Positions 36,961 to 48,574 of a DNA stretch of 64,000 bases are shown here, piece by piece (the first letter of the stretch is position 1; each line of letters opens with the position of its first letter). Source of the stretch: Chloranthus sessilifolius (taxonomy: Eukaryota; Streptophyta; Magnoliopsida; Chloranthales; Chloranthaceae); NCBI GenBank assembly GCA_021018995.1, contig CM037595.1:97305491-97369490 (forward strand), read 5' to 3'. The position numbers and the translations under genes are program-made. The notes beneath the pieces were generated by a model. That model worked only from the letters and a program-made list of their open reading frames with translations. It had not been told where the DNA came from and made no database searches.

Positions 36961-37249
36961 GCTGTTTTGTTTTTTTTATTTATTATTTTTTTAAATTAAA
37001 AAACTTCAATTTTTTTTACTGTAATGAGAGCTATTTTACCTGTTACAAATATTATATCAATCACATATTAATCTACAAGGGATAAAATTCATAATCCATT
37101 CAACTAAATGAAAAAATATTAAACCAAAAATAAAATCAATATCGTATTAATACATTCAACATCATCTCATTAAAATATTCAAAGATATTATATTAATATA
37201 TTTAACAATATCCTATAAATACATTCAACAGCGCCTTATTCGAGCATGA

Positions 37250-37418
37250 CTCGAATTGCTAATAAGCCCAATGATAGAGAATTTTAATGTCTCATTGCTT
37301 TACACATTTGATTGAGCACATTTCAACTCGTTATCGAGATGACTTTTCTTTTATGATTTGTCCGCCCACTTCTTGTGTGTTTTCAGCTTGCGCCCAGTTC
37401 CCATACCACGAGTTTTCC
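37250..37418 (-). pseudogene. RPS23: cytosolic ribosomal protein uS12 (RPS23) exon fragment, interrupted by gypsy
   Basis: Reading the minus strand from 37418 gives KTRGMGTGRKLKTH then KKWADKS, a stop, and KKSHLDNE. This is the N-terminal segment of eukaryotic uS12, a small-subunit decoding-centre protein. A few residues are missing between the two blocks and the usual Tyr codon after KS is a stop. The exon start, with an AG acceptor (TTTTTATGGCAG), lies on the far side of the gypsy insertion at about 45213-45229, and the TTTCC duplication falls inside it. Homology fades left of about 37320. Only a small part of the gene is present and it cannot make a protein. Confidence 0.75.
37414..37418. 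repeat. target-site duplication of nested gypsy, left (TTTCC)
   Basis: Matches 45213-45217 on the far side of the element. Confidence 0.82.
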
Positions 37419-38089
37419 TGTGACAGCTCGAATTTTGATACCCTGAAACCCGTGCCATCAGCACGATCCTCCAGACCGTGCCCCAAAATTTAGCACGGAA
37501 CATTGGTATAACAAGCACAATTTAACAAATAAAGCAATTAATTTCATTAAAGCGGAAAAACGTTAATATGCCCAACTGACATATGCAAAAGACAGTTCTA
37601 CTTTCATGTCACTGCATGAATAGAGAACCGACATGAACCATCAGTGATAATCAGATCACCCTAGATGGTTCGCCAAAAGAATAATCTAGTTTAATTACAT
37701 TGTTTCAAAAATAAAGGCTTGACATACCAAGCCGCACTAATCTGCTCACAAAACTGACTCTCTATCAAAGTACACAACAGAGTCATCTAGAAAAAGTCCT
37801 CGGGAGGAGGCTCCAACTCGTCTCCAGGTACGTAATCCGAATCACTCGGATCCACGTCCCCCGAAGCCTCCGCTGCTGCTATCAGTGGACCTGCGACCTA
37901 TAGTCTAAAGGGTGAGCTACATCCTAGCTCAATAGGGAACAAACACAGTGAACATATAAGTTAAAACTCACATATATTCCATGATACTCTAAGTATGATG
38001 TGTCTATGCTTTTTGATAGAAAACAGTTTAAATCTTATGAATTTCATTCAAATTTACTGGTAGTTAACATGTCTTACTTTACTGACAGA
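37419..38089 (-). repeat. truncated 3' LTR of the nested gypsy
   Basis: It aligns with about 42709-43372 at high identity (few differences per line), then stops abruptly at TTTACTG and continues as integrase sequence. The high LTR identity suggests a younger insertion than the chromovirus in MYG1. Confidence 0.9.
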
Positions 38090-39219
38090 AAAGCGGCATA
38101 GCTTTTCTGTCTGCTCTGAGCCGCTTGGAGTTTTGCCCTTATCATACGAACATAGGTGGCATTATCTTCAAGTATTTCGGGTCCCAAAACAAATTTCTCA
38201 CCCGTTTCTTCCCAATTGATGGGCGATCTACATCGCCGTCCGTAAAGTGCTTCATATGGTGCCATCCCAATGCTCGTCAGAAAACTGTTGTTATATGCAA
38301 ACTCAATTAAGGGTAGATGCTGATCCCACGATCCTTGTAACTCTAACATACATGCTCTAAGCATGTCCTCAATGATCTGATTGACCCTCTCAGTCTGCTC
38401 GTCGGTTTGCGGATGGAATGCCATACTGAAATCCAGTCGCGTTCCCATTCCTTCTTGAAATTTCTTCTAGAACTTTGATGTATACAATGGGTCATAGTCC
38501 GAAACAATGCTACTCGGAATCCCATGCAAATGGACAATCTCCTTCATATATAACTCTGCTAGTCTTCCCGCCATATACAGCGTGTTGTAAGGCAAGAAGT
38601 GCGCTGACTTGGTCAATCGATCGACCACTACCCAGATGGCATTGTACTTCTTCGCAGTACGCGGGAGTCCAACGATGAAGTCCATAGAGATCGATTCTCA
38701 CTTCCATTCCGGTATAGGTAGAGGTTGCAAGAGACCTGCAGGGTGTCTATGATCGATCTTCACTTGTTGGCACGTCAAACACCGCGACACGTACTCTGCC
38801 ACATCTTGTTTCAAGCCTCTCCACCAGTAATTCTTTCTCAAGTCTTGATACATCTTTGTGCTTCCCGAGTGGATAGCATAGCTTGACTTGTGTGATTCAT
38901 CAAGAATTGTTCGTCGTAGATCGGCATTATTCGGAATACAGAGGCGGCCCTTGAACAATAAGGAACCATCCTCCTTGATTGAAAACTCAGATGTAATGCC
39001 TTCAATTACATCTTGACGAATCTTTGTTAGTGCCGGGTCTTTCATCTGTAGCTCATGGATATGCTCAAATATCATCGGTCTCACTGAGATAGTGGCCAAG
39101 AAGGCTCCTGTAGTTTGAGACTCAATGTTTGCATCGTATAGGGCCAGATCTTCAAACAGTTTCCATCTGTGCATACCCAAAATTAAACTAGCCAATTGAG
39201 CTGAACTCTTCCGACTCAA
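38074..39219 (-). pseudogene. gypsy integrase (H2C2 and DDE core), truncated
   Basis: The zinc module shows IHSGSTKMYQDLRKNYWW and CLTCQQVKIDHRHPAGLLQ (HH-CC). The core has MDFIVGLPRTAKKYNAIW with the first Asp, SIVSDYDPLYTSKF with the second, and FHPQTDEQTERVNQIIED with the Glu. The protein is interrupted by a stop near 38698 and by a frame break near 38460, and is cut off after RAKLQAAQSRQKSYA by the deletion at 38090. Confidence 0.9.
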
Positions 39220-39245
39220 GGCGTCAGCTACTACATTAGCCTTGC

Positions 39246-40526
39246 CTAGATGGTCAGATGGAATTCATAGTCCTTGAGAAACTCCATCCATCTGCGCTGC
39301 CTCATATTTAGTTCCTTCTGTGTAAACAGATATCTGAGGCTCTTGTGATCGATGAAAATCTCAAATGTCTCACCGTACAAGTAATGTCTCCAAATCTTGA
39401 GTACGAAAATGACCGCTGCTAACTCCAGGTCGTGTGTCGGATAATTCTTCTCATGCTCTTTCAACTGTCTTGACCCATACGCTATCACCTGTTTGTGCTG
39501 ATTAAGTACACAGCCTAAACCAGTATACGAAGCATCACTATACACTGCAAACCCTCCACTGCCTGAAGGTATAGCTAACACTGGAGCTGAAGTGAGTCTC
39601 TTCTTGAGTTCTTGAAAACTCTTCTCGCATGCCTCACTCCATTCAAACCTTACATCTTTCCGTGTGAGTTTCGTGAGTGGCCCTGATATCTTTGAAAAAC
39701 CCTCAATGAAACATCGGTAGTAACCCGCCAATCCAAGGAAACTACGGATGTCGGTCACGGTTTTTGGTTGCTCCCAATTCACCACTGCTTCGATCTTTGC
39801 TGGATCTACTTTGACACCAAGCTTCGAGACAACATGTCCCAAATAGCTAACTTCTTCTAGCCAAAACTCACATTTGCTGAGCTTGGCATATAACTGGTGT
39901 TCACGTAGGGTCTGTAGGGCTATTCTCAAGTGCTTTTCATGCTCTTCTTCTGATTTTGAATAGATCAGGATGTCGTCAACAAAAACTACGACACAAGAGT
40001 CTAGGTGTGGTTTAAACACCCTATTCATCAAATCCATGAATGACGTCGGGGCATTTGTCAACCCAAACGGCATCACTAGGAACTCATAGTGTCCGATCGA
40101 GTCTTGAATGCAGTCTTCTGAATATCCTCTGCCTTGATCTCAACTGATGGTATCCAGATCTCAAATCGATCTTGGAGAAGTACTTCGCTCCTTACAGTTG
40201 ATCGAATAAGTCATCTATCCTAGGCAAAGGGTATCGATTTTTAATAGTGAGTTTGTTCAACTATCTATAGTCAATGCACAGGCGCATTGACCCATCTTCT
40301 TCTTTACAAACAAGACCGGTGCTCCCCATGGAGACACGCTCAGTCTAACAAACCCCTTATCCATTAACTCTTGTAGCTGTTCTTTCAACTCCTTCAACTC
40401 AGCAGGAGTCATTCTGTATGGTGCTTTAGACACAGGCTCCGTTCTTAGTGCTAAGTCGATGGCGAATTCGATTTCTCTCTCTGGAGGTAATCCAAGTAAC
40501 TCCTCTAAAAATACATCGGTGAAGTC
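39246..40526 (-). pseudogene. gypsy reverse transcriptase and RNase H, damaged N-terminal half
   Basis: The N-terminal RT half (40526-40077) shows [20 protein letters not shown] and [20 protein letters not shown] with stops and frame shifts. From 40076 the frame is open for 276 codons: [39 protein letters not shown] with both catalytic Asp, [16 protein letters not shown], then RNase H with [15 protein letters not shown] and [19 protein letters not shown]. The C-terminal half is well preserved. Confidence 0.92.
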
Positions 40527-41048
40527 TCACACAACTGCTATTTCAGAGATCACATTCTTCTCCTCTTTTTGCTCCTTCAATAATGCTAAGTATCCGCTAC
40601 ACCCCTTTCTGATCAATGGCTCGGCCCTGACTGCCGAGATAAGTGGTAGGTGCGTCGTTCTTTCTCCTCTAAATCGGAACGATCTCCTTGTATTCGGTCT
40701 AAAAGTGACAATTTTGTTCTTGCAATCTATCGTCGCACAGTGGGTCGATAGCCAATCCATGCCAAGGATCACGTCAAATCCTTGCATATCTAACAGAATT
40801 AGGTTCGCGGGTAGCTCAAAATCGCTCCCATCCATGACCCTCACGATCACGGAGTTACAACCCTTCTCGGTATCGACTGCCTTCCCAGTAGGAACTGTCA
40901 CGGTTAAAACAAAGTCTAACTCCTCTGGGTCGACTTTCATCTTCTTCATGAAGCGAGGTGTAACAAATGAGTGGGTAGACCCCGGGTCTATCAACACTCG
41001 AGCTTCGTATGACACGTCGCTTCCCTTTTTTATAGATGTGTAATCCAC
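40527..41048 (-). pseudogene. gypsy aspartic protease region
   Basis: Open for 173 codons. Active-site segment ARVLIDPGSTHSFVTPRFM, followed by GFDVILGMDWLSTHCATIDC, the standard landmarks of Ty3/gypsy protease. Separated from gag by about 140 bp of AT-rich, TA-repeat-containing sequence that is unusual for this position. Confidence 0.85.
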
Positions 41049-41191
41049 CTAATTATACATACACATATATATATATATATATATCTTGTTTATTATCATT
41101 ATACTAGAATTTATCACATGCAAGCTTTTTCTTATGTTTTCTAAATATAGATGCACCCTTTCTATATAAAAATTTCAAGAATTGAAATTCT

Positions 41192-42610
41192 TTATTTAAA
41201 AGAAAGCTCACCTTGAATGACATCGTTCGTGTTCTGAGCCTCTTGAGCTGTGACTGCGTAGGCTCTTCCTTGGACGATCGGGTTCCTTGCTTGCATCGGT
41301 AGTGGAATAGGTATTGAAGCCGTCTTCCCTTTGTTCACCTCGGGGCATTCCCTGATCAAGTGGCCCACCTTGCCACATCGAAAGCAACCCCGAGTGCCTA
41401 CCCTACAGTCCGCTGTCTTGTGAGGCTTGCCACACTTGACACAAGTCTCATGTGGCGCGGAAGAAGCTGCTCGAGAAGCCCCCTGTGTGACTGTAGCTCC
41501 TGTAGTAATCGCAGGGCTCTCGTAGCGCATCGGTCTCCCCAACGCAAGTAATGGAAATCTCTGTTGGTTGTTCTGCTGCATCGGTCTTCCATAGCCTCCT
41601 TGAAACGGTGGTTTCTAATTATTTGGTATGAATCTCAGCTTTTTGTTCACCGATTCATAGTTTCCCATTCTGCTCTGATCAGAGTTCCACCTTCCCTGTT
41701 GCTCCCTCTGGCGGTATTTGTTGTTGTTTTCTTCTTCTACCACCAAGGCCTTACTCATGACCTCTCCATAGGTCCTCAGCTAGAATGGTGCTACTCCTCC
41801 CCTCACGTCTGATCTCAACTCTTGCTGAAACCGTTTTGCTCTCATCATCTCCGTGATGACGTAGTCAGGCGCAAAGCGAGCAAGTCGTATGAACTCCACT
41901 CCATAATCTCTCACTGTCATCTTCCCCTGAGTAAGCTGTAGAAATTGGATTTCCATTTGGTTCCTTACTACCTCAGGGAAGTACTGTTTATTGAATTCCT
42001 CAACGAATTCGTCCCAAGTCCATGACATGTCTGGGGTCTCCTGAGCCCTAGTCCTAGAAACGGACTTCCACCAAGGCCCTGCCTCCCCGTCCAACATATA
42101 AGCTGCCCAATGGACGCTCTCGTCCTCAGTACATGTGAGCACACTGAACACCTTCTCCATCTCACTCAATCAATGCTCTGCCACTATGGGCTCTCCCTGT
42201 CCAGAAAAACTAGGAGGTCTCATCCTCCTAAACTCAGTAAAAGCAGAAGACGCTGGCGGTGTCGGAGCTATTGGAGGTGTCGGTGGCTGATGCTGCTCAT
42301 GAGCCGTGTGAGCTGCCAAAGATGTTGCCTGTTGAGCTATAGCAGCTGCCATGGTTTCCATGGTGTGAATCATCCTCTGACGCTCTTCTCTATCTTCATT
42401 TCATTCTCTAACTCTTTCTTGCTCTCTTTGATCTTGATCCTGACGATCTCGATCACGGCTCTCTTCCTGGTCTTGGTTTCATTGGCCACCACTGCCAGAA
42501 GCCCCTCCATCTCTTATAGGTACTCTATTTGTAGGAGAGATGTACCCATCTCCACTACATAGACTTCTACTTTGGCCGCCCCTGGGTCGGCCCCTTCCTC
42601 TAGGTAACAT
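41192..42610 (-). pseudogene. gypsy gag: capsid and two zinc knuckles, with stops
   Basis: Likely start at 42610 (MLPRGRGRPRGGQ). The retrotrans_gag domain lies at about 42169-41780 with WAAYMLDGEAGPWWKSV and FNKQYFPEVVRNQMEIQFL. Two knuckles lie near 41440-41380: CVKCGKPHKTADC and CFRCGKVGHLIREC. At least four stops (near 42479, 42170, 41780 and 41615) interrupt it. Confidence 0.88.
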
Positions 42611-42696
42611 AATGGTCTGTACGTGAAAATAAAGTTTTCATTAGCAGAAGTCCCTATGCTCCGACAAAATAATTGTCAAAGTTTCTAAAAGAAATT

Positions 42697-42708
42697 GCTC
42701 TGATACCA
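42697..42708 (-). other. primer-binding site of the nested gypsy
   Basis: On the minus strand TGGTATCAGAGC, an exact match to the usual initiator tRNA-Met site, directly next to the LTR. Confidence 0.92.
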
Positions 42709-45212
42709 AGCATGTTTGATTTTGGCACTTCAAACTCATGCCATCGACACGATCCTCCGCATGTGCCCCAAAACTTAGCACGGAACATTGGTATAACAAG
42801 CACACTTTAACAAATAAAGCAATTAATTTCATTAAAGCAGAAAAATGTTAATATGCCCAACTGGCATATGCAAAAGACAGTTCTACTTTCATGCCACTGC
42901 ATGAACAGAGAACCGACCCGAACCATCTATGATAATCAGATCACCCCAGATGGTTCGCCAAAAGAATAATCTAGTTTAATTACATTATTTCAAAAATAAA
43001 GGCTTGACATACCAAGCCACACTAATCTGCTCACAAAACTGACTCTCTATCAAAATGCACAACAGAGTCACCTAGAAGAAGTCCTTGGGAGGAGGCTCCA
43101 ACTCGTCTCCAGGTACGTAATCCGAATCACTCGGATCCATGTCCCCCGAAGCCTCCGCTGCTGCTATCAGTGGACCTGCGACGTATAGTCTAAAGGGTGA
43201 GCTACATCCTAGCTCAATAGGGAACAAACACAGTGAACATATAAGTTAAAACTCACATATATTCCATGATACTCTAAGCATGATGTGTCTATGCTTTTTG
43301 AAAGAAAACAGTTTAAATCTTATGAATTTCATTCAAATTTACTGGTAGTTAACATGTCTTACTTTACTGTTGATTTATCATGAATGACACTGAACAGGCC
43401 TAAAGCAAAACTTAAATCTTCAACTTAAGTAATCCCCGAGCAATATAGCATCGAGCCCCGATGAGATACCCTTCATCGTCATCTAATTAGACAGTTATAA
43501 AAATTTATTCTCTGGGAATACGACCCAAGCCCCTTTCTCACTAGGCGGCGGGGTTAAATATGACACAACATCCCTGGGATGTACTTACGGTCACGGATAA
43601 CCTCCGTGCTGGTGTACGGATTCGCCGCCGTACCGGTCACGGATATCCTGCCGCGTCAGTCGTGGGTATCCCGCCACGTCGGTGGGGTATCCTCCAAACC
43701 TCAAATAATAAAAATATCATGTGCATTATATATAGTTGTTCACCGTGTAAGTGTGCTATCTTATATCAGTTAGGCCTCAATAGTAATTATTCAATCACAT
43801 GTACTGGGATGTATACATACACGCATCACACCTGATGCCTTTATTACTTTCTCATCCCCTGGGGATGTCTCAATCTCTTTAGATTACTGGTTCTTAATCA
43901 CTTGTATCACACAGATGCCCTTATCACATTCTTGGTGTCACACACGCACCCATTTTGACAAAGCTTTTCACGATTTAAAATGACTTCAATTTGATAATTA
44001 TATCACTACATACATGCTCTTGAAATTAAAATACATGTTCAAGGTGTTCCCTACCTCAATTCTCTGAAATTCCAAGCATCAAGGTCCCACACGGCTCCTT
44101 GTGCTCATGCTCGCACGTACCACCTATGGTACAACACAACACATGTAACTCATCACTAAAAATATAATAAAGAAGGTCCAAGACCCTCCCTGAATCTCAA
44201 AGTCAACTATACGGTTTAAGCAAAACTGTCAAAGTCGATTAATCGATTCCCAAAATCGATTAATCGAAACCAAAATCGATTAATCTAGATTCAAATTCGA
44301 TTAATCGATCCCAAATCGATTAATCGAGGTCTCCAACATAAAGCAGTCGATTCTTAAATCGAGTAATCGAGATCTCAAAATCGATTAATCGATCTCAAAT
44401 CGATGAATCGAAATCTAAAATCGATTAATCGAAATCCCAATTCGATTAGTCGATTTCCCCAGGTTTCATTTCTCCAGTGGCTGGAGCTTCCCAGTCGATT
44501 AGTCAATTTTCAAATCGACTAATCGAAATCCTAAATCGATTAATCAAAATTGAGCCTTCATGACTTTTCAACTTCTGGGCCAAAATCGATTAATCGAACT
44601 TCAATTTCGATTAATCGATTTGGCCAGATTCAGCCCTCCTTTCGGGTTGTTCTTCCAAATCCTTCTCAAACAATTTTCTTTCTTTTTCTAAGCCTTTATC
44701 CTATGATTTTAAATGTTCTTAACTGCAATTAAACCTCTATAACCTATGCATTTAATTTACACAAAATTTACCTCGATCAAATCTCAATTTGATTGGATCT
44801 CAAGGTTGGAATGGCTAGGGTTCTGGCTGTTGCTCCAAATGGTCCTTCGCGTTGAATTCGACTTTTAAACACTCGAATCCTTCTCCCTTAGCTTGCATTT
44901 ACTCCTTGCTTAACAACTCTCTTTACTTCTCTCTCTCTCTCTCTCTTCTTAATTCTCTTCAACAACTCAAAGCAATGAATTTAGGGTTCTTTAACCCTTA
45001 TATCCCTACTCTCTTTGTGTTGAGCACATACACATAGATAGGTGTATGTGACTCCAGATTCAGACTACACTCCACACACTTACATCATTTTCACATCACA
45101 TCCGTTCATCATCTCTCTAGTCAAATAGTGAACTCCTTCTTGGTCAAACTTATGACCAGTCGAGCATGGATCCCGAGGTCACCGTTTAACGCAAATTTTT
45201 CGGGATATTACA
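42709..45212 (-). repeat. 5' LTR of the nested gypsy, about 2.5 kb
   Basis: It aligns with the left LTR over its first 670 plus-strand bases and ends GGGATATTACA. It contains the TCGATTAATCGA array (44225-44640), a CT microsatellite at 44928-44945 and small reading frames without support. Confidence 0.88.
44225..44640. repeat. array of perfect 12-bp palindromes TCGATTAATCGA
   Basis: About fifteen copies of ATCGATTAATCGA or one-base variants, spaced roughly 20-35 bp with variable spacers, within the LTR. The unit is a perfect palindrome, so it reads the same on both strands. Confidence 0.92.
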
Positions 45213-45217
45213 TTTCC
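45213..45217. repeat. target-site duplication of nested gypsy, right (TTTCC)
   Basis: Directly follows the LTR end GGGATATTACA; matches 37414-37418. Confidence 0.82.
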
Positions 45218-45473
45218 TGCCATAAAAATAAACTCACTCACATTAATTCAAGAACTTTTATGCTTCTACCAATTAGGACCCTTTTAAGTGCTAGTAAAAT
45301 TTTCTATAGGTATCGTATAAATCCCACCCCCAACCTTGTGTGGAGTGATGGGATAATTTTCCTACAAAAGTACTAAAAAGCAAGAAAGGGTTGATTGCAA
45401 CAAAAAGTAGTTGAATAAATAATTAAGCGCAGCAAACATGCTTAGCCTTCAAAACGACAGAGACCAAGCTTAC

Positions 45474-45658
45474 TTGTATGCCTCAGCAGGAATGTCAATA
45501 AAGTAAGTCAATGAGAACATTTAAGCCTGATAACGCTGCTTCTAGCTCAGAGTAGGCATGAGTAAATGCTTTCAATTGGTGAGACTCAAGATCCAACAGG
45601 TGGGCTCGTCAAACTGGATCCATGAAGCACCAACAGCCTTTAATTCACCCACAACTTC
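45474..45658 (-). pseudogene. METE: methionine synthase (cobalamin-independent, MetE-type) exon fragment
   Basis: Minus strand: [19 protein letters not shown], then after a frameshift [20 protein letters not shown] and LSGLNVLI, then after a second small deletion [10 protein letters not shown]. This is one internal exon of plant 5-methyltetrahydropteroyltriglutamate-homocysteine methyltransferase, with a GTAAGC donor still present at 45473-45468 and an acceptor-like CAAG before GAAGTT. The two frameshifts and lack of other exons make it a dead fragment inside the CACTA region. Confidence 0.85.
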
Positions 45659-46756
45659 CTTGCACACAATTAGGTTTATCAATATAACAAATCGGTGATC
45701 TAATAGAGTCTAGAAAAAGTGATGGTCTAACCAAGTTCCTAAGATATATAAATTAAGTATATATCTATAAAAGATTACAAACAAAAGAAAAGCATTCACC
45801 AGCCATATCAACTATCTGAAATCCAGCCATATCAACACAAGGGTAGGCCACCTGATGCTCGAGCTGGTTACTTATTATCTAACTCTTCACTTTTATTGTA
45901 GACCTACCTCGTCTCGAGCTTAATGATCAGTAAACATTGGGACCATTTGGTTCATAGTGTAATCATATAAATTTTAAGGGGCTGACCCTCCTGACTACTA
46001 TGACTGCTAATTAATCACATAACATAGTGTTTAAATGATCTTAAACACCAGTGTTTATATTATCTTAAACCATCCATGGTATAGGATGTGGGTGATCCTT
46101 ACAATCAAAATGATAAGACCATAGATTGATGTGCACTACAACAGGTTCAAAAATGGGGTATTAGGGAGATTTAAACCAGTCACCAGCTCTCAGCATTTAC
46201 AAGTCTTTCTAACACTAAATTTATCGAAATTAAACTGAACCAACTCCCCTTACTATATTTGTTGTTACTTCTTACTAGGCCTGCCAATGAGTTGGGTCGG
46301 GTTGGGCCAAAATTTTCATTGCCCGACCGGTAAACGTGGTTGGGACCAAATTTTGGCTGCCCGACATGTAAAACCTCAAAATTTACCTGTTGAGACAAAA
46401 TTTTGGCTGCCCGACATGTAAAACCGCAACATTTACCTCAACCTATGCACTTTAAAGTGCAACTATACAAGGTTGAGGTATGGGGCCTGCCTGTGGGTCT
46501 TAACAATTTCCCAATGTGGTTGAAGTGATCCGCTTGTCGTGCAATCCAAGAATAGATGATCTACCATATATTCTGCCACTTTAAACAAAATGCAATGGTC
46601 ATTATCAAAAAGCATAATGCAATGATTTGTTAGTTGAAATTTGCAACGGTTCTCTTATTCAAACGCTAGAGTGCTATCAAACTTGCACCAGTTATAAGAC
46701 TTCAAAAAACCTTTAAATATGTACATTGCTGGAAAAATTAAAGGAAGACGTATATA

Positions 46757-46863
46757 GCCATACCCAAACCAGCCACATGGTTGGAAGTATAACACGACTT
46801 TGTCCCCCGTAGTCAGGTTTGTCATGATCATATCCCCTGGTGAATCAACCCATGTACAACCAA
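46757..46863 (-). pseudogene. oxysterol-binding-protein-related protein (ORP3-like) exon fragment
   Basis: Minus strand reads [19 protein letters not shown] then [14 protein letters not shown]. WxDSPG...[19 protein letters not shown] is, to my knowledge, characteristic of plant ORP3/ORP4-type lipid-transfer proteins. About 34 codons, open, no neighbouring ORP exons recognised. Family recognition is from memory of the motif and should be checked by search. Confidence 0.6.
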
Positions 46864-47129
46864 AGATAAGGTTGTTAACTTATGCTATGCTAAAAGAAAA
46901 AGGTCAACCACAGAAGACAATAAACAATATAAAGAATGGGCAATGCATGTTACCACTTGAAGGAAAGATGAACAAGTCATCAACCTATGTCAACAAAAAA
47001 CCTCATAGAAATGTGGGTAATATTTATTTTTTTCAGAAAATTTAAAAGATACAGAGATATATATATATAGCATAAAACACATTGTAGAGAATAACACCAC
47101 AAAGTAAATTACGAGGAAGAGAATCCTGA

Positions 47130-47295
47130 ATCGTTGGAGAGAATCAAATGATGGCATCCTCAGCCTAGGAATCAGTGCTCTCATAGCCTCTCGATGAATA
47201 TGGTACCTCAAGGCGAAAGCATAGGTCATGGATTTCTTCCAAGATGTCCACAAATCTCTGCAGGGATAATTCCCCACAAAAAAGTGGATCTAATA
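47130..47295 (-). pseudogene. exon-like fragment, not identified
   Basis: Minus strand gives LSLQRFVDILEEIHDLCFRL, EVPYSSRGYESTDS, a stop, then AEDAII. It has the look of real coding sequence (acidic, balanced composition, a stop where a Glu codon would fit), and sits between known captured fragments. I do not recognise the protein. Confidence 0.35.
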
Positions 47296-47699
47296 CCATT
47301 TGAAAGAGCTCCTTCCACTATAGGAGACCTAGTAAAAAACTTTGGAAAATTTTTATGAGGTTTCAATAGACCATCACCTGGTTACAAAAGAATCTCAAAA
47401 GCATATTTCAGCATTCAATTGCCATCCTTATTAGCCACAAAACTCCCAACTTGCCTATTTATCCATAGAGCCCATTACAGAAACCCCAAGCCAGAATTTA
47501 AAAACATGCCATCCACAACAATAGCATATTTTTTCCTGGTTTCTCTAATGGCTCAGAATGTAAGGAAAATCTTTGAGTCACTGATATAAAATTCAAAGAA
47601 GAATAAAAAACAATTGAACCCATGTAAATTAAAAGAGATACAGAAATTGTTGTGTTTTTCATCTTTTCCTGTAATACCCACGTCAATTTTAAGCAGTTA

Positions 47700-47957
<258 letters not shown>

Positions 47958-48349
47958 TCACATCAATCAAACATCTGCAGAAATAAATAGGTCAAGGCCA
48001 CCCACAAGTAGTCTGTCACATCAATCAAACCGATTACCAGATTAGCCAACTTAACTAATAGAATTAGATGGAACGCTGTCGACTCTAAGTCCGAAGGACA
48101 AGGCAATGATTATGATGAATTAGATGGAATGCCGGCCAAGATTAGCATTTGTGAAGAAAAAAAAAAGTCTTAAAGAAAAATGAGAGAGAGAGAGAGAGAA
48201 AGTAAAAATGTCGCAGTTGGTGTGCATTGGCATACAGAAGAATTGTAGAAAGTAATAATTACACAATGCACCTGTTAGACGCCAAGGTGGTCAAAGGCCC
48301 ATTATATAAACTCCGAGAACGTGGCTTAAGTAACTCCCAAATATAAGCA

Positions 48350-48510
48350 TTGGAGGCTGACCACATGGAACAATAGTATAGAGTATAGACCAATCGCACG
48401 GTCCCGTCCAACCGTCATTAAGAAGCTCGTTTTTTAATTGTTACTTACGGAGGCGGTTCAATTAAACCGCGGGTAAAAGAGCGCCACTAAAAACCTAATA
48501 TTTTGTAGTG
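48350..48510 (-). mobile_element. terminus of a second CACTA family
   Basis: The complement reads CACTACAAAATATTAGGTTT, then AGTGGCGCTCTT and GCGGTTTAATTGAACCGCC with GGAGGCGGTT-type motifs, ending at 48510 and followed by TATATAG. CACTACAAAA with GGCGGTT subterminal repeats is a common plant CACTA terminus, different from the 36522/63502 pair. I could not find its partner. Confidence 0.5.
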
Positions 48511-48574
48511 TATATAGATGAAAAGAAAATCTGCAACAAAGAAAAATAGTAAGAAAGATTTATATTGTTGTTAC

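Larger units (their letters stand above)
37419..45212 (-). mobile_element. Ty3/gypsy (Del/Tekay-like) retrotransposon nested in the CACTA element
   Basis: 7794 bp in minus orientation, flanked by TTTCC at 37414-37418 and 45213-45217. In element sense the LTR starts TGTAATATCCCG and ends GCTGTCACA. The primer site complement GCTCTGATACCA at 42697-42708 matches initiator tRNA-Met. Gag (42610-41192), protease (41048-40527), RT/RNase H (about 40526-39246), and integrase (39219-38090) follow in order. The left (3') LTR is cut to 671 bp: a deletion joins the integrase end at about 38090 to the LTR interior, removing the chromodomain region, the polypurine tract and about 1.8 kb of LTR. Stops are present in every gene. 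Confidence 0.92.

Noticed and set aside
40459-41043. 194-codon plus-strand open frame
   Set aside because: It is the antisense shadow of the gypsy protease, which has clear active-site motifs on the minus strand.
43560-43835. 91-codon open frame in the gypsy LTR
   Set aside because: Lies within LTR sequence with short local repeats; no protein family.
44225-44640. Spaced short repeats resembling a CRISPR array
   Set aside because: A plant LTR with palindromic minisatellite; spacers are variable in length and similar to each other, and there are no cas genes.
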